A DNA stretch of 64,000 nt from Nocardioides nitrophenolicus. GTDB taxonomy: Bacteria; Actinomycetota; Actinomycetes; Propionibacteriales; Nocardioidaceae. Position 1 is the first letter of the stretch, and the number at the start of each line of letters is the position of its first letter. Location of the stretch: contig NZ_JAFBBY010000001.1 in assembly GCF_016907515.1 (NCBI RefSeq), forward strand, positions 744,001 through 808,000, read 5' to 3'. Shown piece after piece: positions 54,014 through 62,045 of the stretch. A program made the position numbers and the translations under genes. The notes under the pieces were generated by a model that was given only the letters and a program-made list of their open reading frames with translations, had not been told where the DNA came from and did not search any database.

Positions 54014-55115
54014 GCCGCTCCACCGCCGCCGCGATCCGCTCGTCGGTCGCCGTGAGCGCGATCCGCACGTGGTGCGAGCCGGCGGCGCCGTAGAAGTCGC
54101 CCGGCGCGACCAGGATGCCCTGGGCGGCCAGCTCGGCGACGAGCGCCCAGCAGTCGGGGCCGTCGGGCCCCTTGGTGGTCCACAGGTAGAGCGAGGCCTC
54201 GGAGTGCTCGATGGTGTAGCCGGCCGCCTCTAGCGCCGCGCGGAGCGTCGTACGACGGGCCCGGTAGCGCTCGTGCTGCTCCTTGACGTGGGCCTCGTCG
54301 CCGAGCACCGCGGCCATGGCGTGCTGCTGGGGCGCGGGCATCATCAGGCCCATGTTCTTGCGGACCGCGAGCAGCTCGGCGATCACCGCACGGTCTCCGG
54401 CGACGAACGCGCAGCGGTAGCCGGCGAGGTTCGAGCGCTTCGACAGCGAGTGGACGACCAGGATGCCCTCGGCGGAGCCGCCGCAGATGTCGGGGTGGAG
54501 CACGGAGAGGGCCTCGCCCTCCCACACGCAGTCGAGATAGCACTCGTCGGAGACGAGCAGGACCCCGCGCTCGCGGCACCAGTCGACGACCTTCTTGAGG
54601 TGCTCCTTGGGCAGCACCCGGCCCGACGGGTTGGACGGCGAGTTCACCCACAGCAGCTTCGGGGTCTCGGGACCGAAGGCGGTGAGCGAGTCGCTCGCCA
54701 CCGCGCGGGCGCCGACCAGCGCCGCCCCGACCTCGTACGTCGGGTACGCCAGCTCCGGGTAGCCGATCAGGTCGCCGGGGCCGAGGCCGAGGAAGCTCGG
54801 CAGCGAGGCGATCAGCTCCTTGGAGCCGATCAGCGGCAGCACCTGGTCCGGGCCCAGGCCGGTGACGCCGTGGGTGCCGGCAAGCCAGTCGACGACGGCC
54901 TGCCGCACCTCCGGGACACCCACGGTGAGCGGGTACCCCGGGGCGTCGGCGGCGGCGACCAGCGCCTCACGCGCGACCGACGGCGTCGGGTCGACCGGCG
55001 TGCCGATCGACAGGTCGACGATCCCGTCGGCGTGCTCACGCGCCTGCGCGGCGTACTGGGTCAGCTTGTCCCAGGGGAAGTCGGGCAGCCGGCCCGAGAC
55101 GGCTCCCGGCGTCAC
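54000..55115 (-). CDS. dapC: Succinyldiaminopimelate transaminase
   Basis: The 371-residue protein (GTG at 55115; a TTG at 55118 is possible) is a class I/II PLP aminotransferase. The PLP lysine is in VVHSLSKRSNLAGYR (about 220-233). NSPSNPSG is the substrate/cofactor loop and ECYLDCVW follows. The fdxA-dapC gene order is conserved in actinobacteria. It makes N-succinyl-LL-DAP precursor for lysine and peptidoglycan, with dapD and dapE nearby. Confidence 0.9.
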   Translation of the reverse strand: MTPGAVSGRLPDFPWDKLTQYAAQAREHADGIVDLSIGTPVDPTPSVAREALVAAADAPGYPLTVGVPEVRQAVVDWLAGTHGVTGLGPDQVLPLIGSKELIASLPSFLGLGPGDLIGYPELAYPTYEVGAALVGARAVASDSLTAFGPETPKLLWVNSPSNPSGRVLPKEHLKKVVDWCRERGVLLVSDECYLDCVWEGEALSVLHPDICGGSAEGILVVHSLSKRSNLAGYRCAFVAGDRAVIAELLAVRKNMGLMMPAPQQHAMAAVLGDEAHVKEQHERYRARRTTLRAALEAAGYTIEHSEASLYLWTTKGPDGPDCWALVAELAAQGILVAPGDFYGAAGSHHVRIALTATDERIAAAVERLTPA

Positions 55116-55124
55116 CAAGGCGGC

Positions 55125-55451
55125 TCAGTGATCCTGGTTCTGCGGCTCGAGCGCGGCGATGAACTCGGCGTCCTTGTCGATCTCGCCCATCTTGGCGGCA
55201 CCGCCCGGCGAGCCGAGGTCGTCGAAGAACTTGACGTTGGCGTCGTAGTAGTCCTTCCACTCCTCCGGCACGTCGTCCTCGTAGAAGATCGCCTCGACCG
55301 GGCACACCGGCTCGCAGGCGCCGCAGTCGACGCACTCGTCGGGGTGGATGTAGAGCATCCGCTTGCCCTCGTAGATGCAGTCGACGGGACACTCGTCGAC
55401 ACACGCACGGTCCTTGACGTCGACGCACGGCTGCGAGATGACGTAGGTCAT
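55125..55451 (-). CDS. fdxA: Seven-iron ferredoxin
   Basis: The 108-residue protein starts at the ATG at 55451 (AGGAGG six bases upstream). The cluster cysteines are [21 protein letters not shown] and [20 protein letters not shown], the 3Fe-4S plus 4Fe-4S layout. A C-terminal extension ([20 protein letters not shown]) is typical of actinobacterial FdxA. It is a low-potential electron carrier. dapC starts ten bases downstream. A possible terminator or promoter lies in the 79-base gap to the divergent GNAT gene. Confidence 0.95.
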   Translation of the reverse strand: MTYVISQPCVDVKDRACVDECPVDCIYEGKRMLYIHPDECVDCGACEPVCPVEAIFYEDDVPEEWKDYYDANVKFFDDLGSPGGAAKMGEIDKDAEFIAALEPQNQDH

Positions 55452-55530
55452 CGATTCCTCCTGAGACCAACGAGCGCGGATGCTCGACACGAAAGTGTTT
55501 CGTGTCGGGGCTCAGCCTAGTATCCCGGTC

Positions 55531-56499
55531 GTGCCGGACGCGTCAGGACCCCAGGAAAATGGACACGAGCCGGGGCAGCACCTGCTCGGTCCCCACGTCG
55601 TGGGCCAGCGGGTCGTCGTCCGCCGGCTGCTGCGGGGGGTGACCGGGCCGAGCGGCGGCCCGGCCTTCACCGACGTGCTCGGCGTCTGCCTGTCGTGGGC
55701 CGACGGAGCCTGCGTGGTGCAGCCCGAGACCGGCGCGGCGGTCACCGTCGCGATCGCCGACATCGTGTCCGGAAAGCCGGTCCCGCCCCGGCCGGCCGCC
55801 CGGCTGCGGGTGAGCGCGCGCGATGCCGAGTCCCGCACCGGTGGGCTGTGGACCACTGTCGAGCGCGAGCCGCTCGGCGACTGGGAGCTGCGCACCGACC
55901 GCGCACCGGTCGGCCGGCTGCTCAAGCGCGCCAACTCCTGCCTGGCGATCGGCGACCCCGGCCTGCCCTTCCCCGAGGCGGTGGCCGCGGTCGAGGCGTT
56001 CTACGCCGCGCGGGGGCGCGACCCGCTCGTCCAGGTGGAGGCGGACTCGGCGGTCGAGGAGGCCTTCGCCCGCGCGGGCTGGCAGCGGCTGGCGTACGGC
56101 GAGTCCGACCTCCTGCTCGCCTCGGTGGCCCGGGTCCGGCGGTCCCTCCCCCGCGCGAGCGCGCACCAGGTCGAGCTCTCCGCCGACGGCGTACGCGCCG
56201 TCGCGTCGGTCGACGCCGGCTGCGACCCGGTGGCCGAGGCGCAGGCCGTCGTCGACGGCGACTGGGCCGGCCTGCACGCGGTCACCGTCGACCCGGCCCA
56301 CCGCCGGCGCGGCCTCGCGACCGCCGTGGTCGGCGAGCTGCTGGGCTGGGCGGCCGAGCGGGGCGCGCTGACCGCGTGGCTGCACGTCGAGACCGACAAC
56401 CCGGGCGGCCGCGCGTTCTGGGACGCACTGGGCTTCGCCGCCCACCACACCTGTCGCTACTGGGCGCCCCGCGCCTCGAGCTCCTGGCACCGTCCCTGA
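55531..56499 (+). CDS. GNAT-family acetyltransferase, two-domain
   Basis: The 322-residue protein starts at the GTG at 55531, seven bases after a TAGTAT -10-like hexamer, so it may be leaderless. Residues 1-120 form an N-terminal SH3/beta domain of unknown role (VLGVCLSWADGACVVQPETGAA). The C-terminal GNAT has the acetyl-CoA motif HAVTVDPAHRRRGLATAVVGELLGWA (about 240-265) and WLHVETDNPGGRAFWDALGF. The substrate is unknown. It is divergent from fdxA. Confidence 0.85.
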   Translation: MPDASGPQENGHEPGQHLLGPHVVGQRVVVRRLLRGVTGPSGGPAFTDVLGVCLSWADGACVVQPETGAAVTVAIADIVSGKPVPPRPAARLRVSARDAESRTGGLWTTVEREPLGDWELRTDRAPVGRLLKRANSCLAIGDPGLPFPEAVAAVEAFYAARGRDPLVQVEADSAVEEAFARAGWQRLAYGESDLLLASVARVRRSLPRASAHQVELSADGVRAVASVDAGCDPVAEAQAVVDGDWAGLHAVTVDPAHRRRGLATAVVGELLGWAAERGALTAWLHVETDNPGGRAFWDALGFAAHHTCRYWAPRASSSWHRP

Positions 56500-56513
56500 C
56501 GTAGCCTCCCGCC

Positions 56514-56909
56514 ATGCAGGAGAACCCCGCGGCACAGTCCCGCCACAGCACCGACGGACCGGGTGTCTTCGAGAGGTTCGTCGACGCGATCAACCTCCGG
56601 ATCAGCCGGGCGCCCTTCTTCGGCGTCATCGTGGTCGCCCTGCTCGCGTGGGCGCTCAGCAAGCCGCTGTGGGGCAGCACCACCAAGTGGGAGCTGGGCC
56701 TGCACACCGGTTCCGCGATCTTGTCCCTGCTCCTGCTCGTGCTCCTCGAGAACGCCAGCCGGCGCGGCCAGGAGGCGGCTCAGGAGAAGCTCAACGTCAT
56801 CGCCGAGGCGCTGTCGGACCTGATGACGCACCACGCCGCCGACTCCGAGGAGCTGCGCGTGGCCGCCCGCCGGCTCCGCGAGGCGGTCGGCCTCGAGGAG
56901 CGTCACTGA
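56514..56909 (+). CDS. Low-affinity iron permease (FET4-like, PF04120) family protein
   Basis: The 131-residue protein has two transmembrane helices (about 34-50, FFGVIVVALLAWALSKPLW, and 66-82, GSAILSLLLLVLLENAS). The pattern FERFVDAINLRISRAPFF, WELGLHTGSAI and a C-terminal helix (EKLNVIAEALSDLM) fits bacterial PF04120 proteins, usually annotated as low-affinity iron permease. Bacterial members are much smaller than fungal FET4, so transport is uncertain. Confidence 0.72.
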   Translation: MQENPAAQSRHSTDGPGVFERFVDAINLRISRAPFFGVIVVALLAWALSKPLWGSTTKWELGLHTGSAILSLLLLVLLENASRRGQEAAQEKLNVIAEALSDLMTHHAADSEELRVAARRLREAVGLEERH

Positions 56910-56924
56910 CCCACGACTGCGGCG

Positions 56925-58310
56925 TCAGCCCCGCGCGAGGAAGTTGAGCAGGTCGTGGCGGGTGAGCACCCCGACCGGCTTGCCGTCCTCGTGGACGAGC
57001 ACGGCGTCCGCCGACTCCAGCAGCGGCACGGCCGCCGTGGCGTCCTCGGTGGAGCCGATCGTCGGCAGCGCCGCGGACATGTGCTGCTCGACGGAGTCGG
57101 TCAGCTTGGCCTTGCCGGTGAACAGCGCGTCGAGCAGCGCCCGCTCCGAGACCGAGCCGGCCACCTCGGCCGCCACGATCGGCGGCTCGGCGCGGACGAC
57201 GGGCATCTGGGAGACGGCGTACTCCTGCAGGATCTGGACCGCCTCGGCGATGGTCTCGTTGGGGTGGGTGTGGACCAGAGCGGGCAGGCCGCCGCTCTTG
57301 GAGCGCAGGATCTCGCCGACGGTCTGGGCCGGGCGGGGCTGGCCGGTGCTGAAGCCGTACTGCGCGAGCCAGTCGTCGTTGAAGACCTTGCTGAGGTAGC
57401 CGCGTCCCGAGTCGGGCAGCAGGACCACGATCACCGCGTCGTTGCGGCCCTCGGCCGCGAGCTCCTGGGCGAGCTGGCGCGCGGCGTAGGCCGCCATGCC
57501 GGAGGAGCCGCCGACCAGCAGCGCCTCCTCGCGGGCCAGCCGCCGGGTGAAGGCGAAGGAGTCGGCGTCGGAGACCTCGATGATCCGGTCGGCCACGCCC
57601 CGGTCGTAGGTCTCGGGCCAGAAGTCCTCGCCGACGCCCTCGACGAGGTAGGGCCGGCCGGTGCCGCCGGAGTAGACCGAGCCGGCCGGGTCGGCGCCGA
57701 CGACCTGGACGTCGGAGTTCTGCTCCTTGAGGTAGCGGCCGATGCCGGAGATGGTGCCGCCGGTGCCGACGCCCGCGACGAAGTGGGTGATCCGCCCCTC
57801 GGTCTGGCGCCACAGCTCGGGGCCGGTCTCCTCGTAGTGGGAGCGGGGGTTGTGGGGGTTGGAGTACTGGTCGGGCTTCCAGGCCCCCGGCTCGTTGGCC
57901 AGCCGGTCGGACACGTTGTAGTAGGAGTCGGGGTGCTCGGGCGCGACGGCCGTGGGGCACACGACCACCTCGGCGCCGTACGCCTTGAGGACGTTGCGCT
58001 TGTCCTCGCTGACCTTGTCGGGGCACACGAAGATGCACTTGTAGCCCTTCTGCTGGGCCACCATCGCCAGCCCGACGCCGGTGTTGCCGGACGTCGGCTC
58101 GACGATCGTGCCGCCGGGCTGCAGCGCGCCCGAGGCCTCCGCGGCCTCGATCATGCGGGTGGCGATCCGGTCCTTCACCGAACCGCCGGGGTTGAGGTAC
58201 TCCACCTTGGCCAGCACCAACGGTCCGTCGGCGGGCAGGTCGAGGGAACGGTTGAGCCGGACCAGCGGGGTGTTGCCGATCAGCTCCAGCAGGGACTCGA
58301 CGTACTCCAT
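56925..58310 (-). CDS. cbs: Cystathionine beta-synthase
   Basis: The protein has 461 residues from the ATG at 58310 (MEYVESLLELIGNTPLVRL); 21 residues upstream are in frame but lack a ribosome site. The PLP lysine is in YLNPGGSVKDRIA, and TSGNTGVGLAMV and VGTGGTISGIGRYL form the phosphate loop. A CBS domain pair (about 330-461) ends the protein, as in true cystathionine beta-synthases and unlike cysteine synthase. It condenses serine and homocysteine. Divergent from the SGNH gene. Confidence 0.92.
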   Translation of the reverse strand: MEYVESLLELIGNTPLVRLNRSLDLPADGPLVLAKVEYLNPGGSVKDRIATRMIEAAEASGALQPGGTIVEPTSGNTGVGLAMVAQQKGYKCIFVCPDKVSEDKRNVLKAYGAEVVVCPTAVAPEHPDSYYNVSDRLANEPGAWKPDQYSNPHNPRSHYEETGPELWRQTEGRITHFVAGVGTGGTISGIGRYLKEQNSDVQVVGADPAGSVYSGGTGRPYLVEGVGEDFWPETYDRGVADRIIEVSDADSFAFTRRLAREEALLVGGSSGMAAYAARQLAQELAAEGRNDAVIVVLLPDSGRGYLSKVFNDDWLAQYGFSTGQPRPAQTVGEILRSKSGGLPALVHTHPNETIAEAVQILQEYAVSQMPVVRAEPPIVAAEVAGSVSERALLDALFTGKAKLTDSVEQHMSAALPTIGSTEDATAAVPLLESADAVLVHEDGKPVGVLTRHDLLNFLARG

Positions 58311-58338
58311 GCGAACACCGTATCGGTGTCTCCGTAGC

Positions 58339-59367
58339 ATGGCGTGCGTGAGCAAGGCGTCCGCAGCCCGCAAGCTCGCCGCCGCCGCGCTGTACGGCGG
58401 GGGCGGGCTGTCCGCGCTGGGCGCCGGCCTCTACGGCGTGCTGTCCGCCGAGGCGCGGATCGCACGCAAGACCATCGGCCCCGCGCGCGACGAGCCGCCG
58501 CCGGACGCGACCGGCTGGTACGGCCGCGGCCGACCCGGGCCCGCGATCCGGATCGCCGTCCTGGGCGACTCCAGCGCGGCCGGCTACGGCGTCGAGCGGG
58601 TGGAGGAGACGCCTGGCGCGCTGATCGGAACCGCCGTCGCCGAGCACGCCGACCGCCGGGTCTACCTGCGCGAGTTCTGCGTCGTCGGCGCCAAGTCCTC
58701 CGACCTCGCCGCCCAGGTCGACCGCGCCCTGCCGATCGAGCCCGACGTCGCGGTCATCCTGATCGGCGGCAACGACGTCACCCACACCGTGCGGCCCTCC
58801 CACTCCGTGCGCGCGCTCGCCGACGGCGTACGCCGGCTGATCGGCGCGGGCGCCACCGTGGTGGTCGGCACCTGCCCCGACCTCGGCACCATCCAGCCGA
58901 TCGCACCTCCGCTGCGCCAGGTCGCCCGGGCCTGGTCGCGCCGGCTCGCCGCCGCGCAGACCATCGCCGTCGTCGAGGAGGGCGGCCGCACGGTGTCGCT
59001 CGGCGACATCCTCGGCCCCGAGTTCGCGGCCGCGCCCGCGCTGCTGTTCGGCCCCGACCAGTTCCACCCGTCGGCCGAGGGCTACAAGGCGCTCGCCGAC
59101 GTCCTGGTCCCCTCGGTGCTGGCCGCCCTCGAGCAGGCGCCCGAGGAGGCCGGCCTGGAGGCCTACCGCGGCGAGGGCGTACTCCCCGTCACCCGCGCCG
59201 CGGTCCAGGCCGTCAACGAGCCCGGCACCGAGCTCGGCGGCACCGAGGTCGGCGGCCGCCGCGCCGGGATGCGCGGGCTGTGGGTCGAGCTGCGGCACCG
59301 CCGCTCGCGCCATCACGTCCCCGGTGAGGCGCCCGAGGAGCACGAGAGCGCGCCCGACCCGGCCTGA
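58339..59367 (+). CDS. SGNH/GDSL-family hydrolase
   Basis: The 342-residue protein starts at the ATG at 58339 or the GTG at 58348. An N-terminal hydrophobic stretch (ALYGGGGLSALGAGLYGVLS) may be a membrane anchor. The active-site blocks are GDSSAAGYGV (block I, Ser), GGNDVTHT (block III) and FGPDQFHPSAEGY (block V, Asp/His). It is a lipase or esterase of unknown substrate. The C-terminal 70 residues are variable and charged. Confidence 0.88.
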   Translation: MACVSKASAARKLAAAALYGGGGLSALGAGLYGVLSAEARIARKTIGPARDEPPPDATGWYGRGRPGPAIRIAVLGDSSAAGYGVERVEETPGALIGTAVAEHADRRVYLREFCVVGAKSSDLAAQVDRALPIEPDVAVILIGGNDVTHTVRPSHSVRALADGVRRLIGAGATVVVGTCPDLGTIQPIAPPLRQVARAWSRRLAAAQTIAVVEEGGRTVSLGDILGPEFAAAPALLFGPDQFHPSAEGYKALADVLVPSVLAALEQAPEEAGLEAYRGEGVLPVTRAAVQAVNEPGTELGGTEVGGRRAGMRGLWVELRHRRSRHHVPGEAPEEHESAPDPA

Positions 59368-59382
59368 GGTCGGGGTGGGGTG

Positions 59383-59440
59383 CTCGGTGCGGGTCGGTGC
59401 GGGTCGGTGCGGGTCGGTGCGGGTCGGTGCGGGTCGGCGC
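59383..59440. repeat. 10-base tandem repeat
   Basis: GGGTCGGTGC occurs four times in a row from 59391 with a fifth variant copy GGGTCGGCGC, preceded by a partial unit. It lies just after the SGNH gene in a convergent gap. No spacers are present, so it is a simple tandem repeat. Confidence 0.85.
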
Positions 59441-59446
59441 GGAGGC

Positions 59447-59560
59447 GCTGTAACACGCAGTCCGCCGCTCTACCTGACCCAAGACGTCGCGAAAGGGGGT
59501 CCGTGCGGGTCCGATACACCTGACACGGGTCCGCCAGAGCAGCGAACTCCGTGTTACAGC
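59447..59560. repeat. Imperfect inverted repeat of about 34-base arms
   Basis: The left arm (59447-59480) and right arm (59527-59560) are complementary at about 28 of 34 positions. The outer 11 bases (GCTGTAACACG and CGTGTTACAGC) are perfect. The 46-base centre has no coding sign. It could be a small non-autonomous mobile element, an extended bidirectional terminator or a binding site. No target-site duplication was checked beyond eye. Confidence 0.6.
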
Positions 59561-59612
59561 CCCGTCGGCACGCCACCACGCCAGCCCACCCGCCCCCAGC
59601 CCACCGCAACGC

Positions 59613-59654
59613 ACGACGGCCCCGGTCCCACCGAGGTGGAGCCGGGGCCGTCGT
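59613..59654. terminator. Strong hairpin before the Bax-inhibitor gene end
   Basis: ACGACGGCCCCGG and CCGGGGCCGTCGT form 13 perfect base pairs around a 16-base loop that itself contains CCAC/GTGG. It lies 12 bases past the stop of the gene at 59667 on the minus strand. No T-run, but this is the most stable hairpin near a gene end in the window. Confidence 0.6.
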
Positions 59655-59666
59655 ACGACGCGGAGG

Positions 59667-60512
59667 TCAGTCCTGCTGGAGGATCGCGAGGATCCGGAGC
59701 AGGTTGGTGTAGATCCAGACCAGGCTGACGAGCAGGCCGAAGGAGGCCCGCCACGACTCGCGCTCCGGGAGGCCGTTGGCGATCCCCTGCTCGACGAAGT
59801 CGAAGTCGAGGATGAGCATGAACACACCGAGCACCAGGCCGGCGACCGCGAAGAGGAGGCCGAGGGTGCCGTTCTCGAAGATGCCGACGCCGCCGCCGAA
59901 GAGGCCGAGCACCAGCTCCATCAGGCTGAGCGCCACCATGCCGAACATCGCGGCGATCACGAAGGTACGGAACTTCTGGCCGACCTTGATGTCGAAGAAC
60001 TTGTACGCCGCGAGCGTGCCACCGAAGGCGGCGAAGGTGCCGATCACGGCCTGGACGACGATGCCGCCCATACCGGAGGAGTCCGCGCCGTAGACGGCGT
60101 CGTACAGCTTGCTGATGCCACCGAGGGCGACACCCTCGGCGAGCGCGAACGCGATGACCAGGGCGGGGCTGATCACCCGCTTGAACGAGTTGACCAGCGA
60201 CAGGATGAAGGCCGCGCCGGCGCCGACGATCATGATGCCGGAGAGCGTGCCGACGGCGTCGGCGTTGTCGAGGTCCGGCGTCAGGAACCAGGTCGCCGCG
60301 GCGGCGAGGATCGTGATGCCGAGGGTGATCGCGGTCGACTGCACGACCGAGTCGATGGTCATCCGGCCCTGGCGGGCGGGGGCCTCGGGCGCCGGGTAGC
60401 CGGGCTGGGCGTAGCCGCCGTACTGCTGCGGCTCACCGAAGCCCTGGTAGGCAGCGGCTCCGGACCGGTTGAACTCCTCGGAGCGCCGGAACACGGGGTT
60501 GTTGCTCTGCAT
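59667..60512 (-). CDS. Bax inhibitor-1 / YccA family membrane protein
   Basis: The product has 281 residues from the ATG at 60512. An N-terminal cytosolic Gly/Pro/Tyr-rich part (1-50) leads to seven transmembrane helices (about 60-275). Typical motifs: SPALVIAFALAEGVALGGIS, VGQKFRTFVIAAMFGMVALSL and the end ERESWRASFGLLVSLVWIYTNLLRIL. BI-1 proteins are pH-sensitive calcium-leak-like membrane proteins; the role in actinobacteria is unknown. Terminator at 59613. Confidence 0.92.
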   Translation of the reverse strand: MQSNNPVFRRSEEFNRSGAAAYQGFGEPQQYGGYAQPGYPAPEAPARQGRMTIDSVVQSTAITLGITILAAAATWFLTPDLDNADAVGTLSGIMIVGAGAAFILSLVNSFKRVISPALVIAFALAEGVALGGISKLYDAVYGADSSGMGGIVVQAVIGTFAAFGGTLAAYKFFDIKVGQKFRTFVIAAMFGMVALSLMELVLGLFGGGVGIFENGTLGLLFAVAGLVLGVFMLILDFDFVEQGIANGLPERESWRASFGLLVSLVWIYTNLLRILAILQQD

Positions 60513-60564
60513 GGTCTCCTCCGCAGGCTTGCGAGTCTGCCGGGCGGCCACGGTGGCTGCCCTC

Positions 60565-60581
60565 CACCTACAGTCTAGGTG
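60565..60581. promoter_or_regulatory. Palindrome in the Bax-inhibitor promoter region
   Basis: CACCTA-cagtc-TAGGTG is a 6-base perfect inverted repeat about 53 bases before the ATG at 60512. On the minus strand it includes TAGACT, a possible -10. Could be an operator or the promoter itself. Low confidence. Confidence 0.3.
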
Positions 60582-60634
60582 TCTCGATGCCTGGGGAACG
60601 TACGACGACTGCCGAAGGTTCCCCAACCTGTGGA

Positions 60635-61315
60635 TCAGTTGTGCCGCAGCCGCACCACCGTGTCGCGGACCAGCAGCGGACCGTCGGGGGTGGCCTGCTC
60701 CCGCACCGGCGTCTCGGCGACCTCGACCACCCACGGGCCGTCCGGCTGGTCGGCGCCGAGCGCCTCGAGGACCCGGTCCGGCTCGAACATCAGGCCGGGG
60801 CCGTGGTCGTGGCGGGCACCCGTGGCGACGTCGTCGGGGTGGTGGGCGGTGACCAGCAGCCGGCCGCCGGGCGCGACGGCGGCGGCGATCCCCCGGTAGA
60901 TCTCCGCGAAGTCCGGCTGCGGGACGTGCAGGAAGCTGACCGTCACCAGGTCGAAGGTACGCCGGCCCGCGGGCCGCGGGTCGGCGAGCGCGTCGTAGAA
61001 GCCGAGCCTGATCCGGTCCTCGACCCCCTCGTCCTCGGCGTGCGCGGCGACCTTGGCCAACGCGACCTGGGAGACGTCGACGGCGGTGACCTGCCAGCCC
61101 TGGTGCGCGAGCCAGATCGCGTCGCCGCCCTCGCCGCAGGCCACGTCGAGGGCGGTGCCGGGGGTGAGGTCGCTGGTCTGCTCGACCAGGCGCTGGTTGG
61201 GCCGACCGCTCCAGACCCGGTCCGTACCGGCGTACCGCTCGTCCCAGAAGCCGGCGGTCAGCGCGTCCCGCAGCTCGGCGAGGGTCTGGTCGTGATGGTG
61301 CTCGTGACGGTGCAT
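60635..61315 (-). CDS. Class I SAM-dependent methyltransferase (TehB-like)
   Basis: The 226-residue protein begins MHRHEHHHD, an unusual His-rich N-terminus that might bind metal. FWDERYAGTDRVWSGRPN is the TehB-type start, followed by the SAM motif ALDVACGEGGDAIWLA (about 55-70) and VTAVDVSQVAL. The usual annotation is tellurite-resistance or thiopurine-like methyltransferase. It is divergent from the clpP operon across 115 bases. Confidence 0.85.
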   Translation of the reverse strand: MHRHEHHHDQTLAELRDALTAGFWDERYAGTDRVWSGRPNQRLVEQTSDLTPGTALDVACGEGGDAIWLAHQGWQVTAVDVSQVALAKVAAHAEDEGVEDRIRLGFYDALADPRPAGRRTFDLVTVSFLHVPQPDFAEIYRGIAAAVAPGGRLLVTAHHPDDVATGARHDHGPGLMFEPDRVLEALGADQPDGPWVVEVAETPVREQATPDGPLLVRDTVVRLRHN

Positions 61316-61330
61316 GCCATCACTGTCTCG

Positions 61331-61348
61331 CTTCAGGTGGACCTGAAG
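61331..61348. promoter_or_regulatory. Perfect palindrome upstream of the clpP pair
   Basis: CTTCAGGTGGACCTGAAG is an 8-base perfect inverted repeat with a two-base spacer, in the divergent gap between the methyltransferase and clpP. It is a candidate binding site for the PopR-like regulator encoded beyond the clpP genes. Its distance to the clpP ATG is 82 bases. Confidence 0.45.
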
Positions 61349-61430
61349 TCAACTGCTGCTGTCGGCAGCGCACCGCTGCCGTGGGCGGATCCGCCTTCTC
61401 CGGCGCGATCGGGCCGCCGACAGTGGCCCC

Positions 61431-62045
61431 ATGAGCGACGACAACCGACCACGCACCTTCGACGACCGGGTCCGGCGCGAGCTGCTCCAGCAGCGCGTGC
61501 TGGTCCTCGACGGCCCCCTCGACGACGACAACGGCGTGCTGCTGACCAGCCAGCTGGTGGCGCTGGCCGCCGACGACCCCGGCGCCGACATCGCGCTGTG
61601 GATCCACTCCCCCGGCGGCTCGGTGCCGGCGATGCTCGCCATGCGCGACGTGATGCGGCTGGTGCCGTGCGACGTGGCGACGCTGGCCCTCGGCATCGCC
61701 TGCAGCGCCGGGCAGTTCCTGCTGTCCTCCGGCACCCGCGGCAAGCGGCGCGCGCTCCCCCACGCCCGGGTGCTCATGCACCAGGGCTCCGCCGGCATCG
61801 GCGGCACCGCCGTCGACATCGAGCTGCAGGCCCAGGACCTGCGCCAGACCCGCGACACGGTGCTCGCGCTGATCGCCGAGGACACCGGACAGCCGCTGGA
61901 GCGGGTGTTCGAGGACTCGCTGCACGATCGGTGGTACTCCGCCGAGCAGGCGCTGGAGTACGGCTTCGTGGATGAGATCGTGTCGTCGTACGACGTGCTG
62001 ATGCCGCCCCGGCGGGTCCCCCTCGGCCTGGGGGTGGGGCGGTGA
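61431..62045 (+). CDS. clpP: ClpP-family protease subunit with intact triad
   Basis: The 204-residue protein has Ser in GIACSAGQFLLSSG, His in RVLMHQGSAG and Asp in HDRWYSAEQALEYG, the ClpP triad. It is shorter at the N-terminus than typical and reads like the second, inducible ClpP of streptomycetes (ClpP3 type). Its stop overlaps the next clpP by ATGA-like fashion (62042), so both subunits should be made together. It works with a Clp ATPase that is not in this window. Confidence 0.9.
   Translation: MSDDNRPRTFDDRVRRELLQQRVLVLDGPLDDDNGVLLTSQLVALAADDPGADIALWIHSPGGSVPAMLAMRDVMRLVPCDVATLALGIACSAGQFLLSSGTRGKRRALPHARVLMHQGSAGIGGTAVDIELQAQDLRQTRDTVLALIAEDTGQPLERVFEDSLHDRWYSAEQALEYGFVDEIVSSYDVLMPPRRVPLGLGVGR

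Noticed and set aside
59383..59440. Possible CRISPR array
   Set aside because: Repeats are contiguous 10-base units with no spacers and there are no cas genes.
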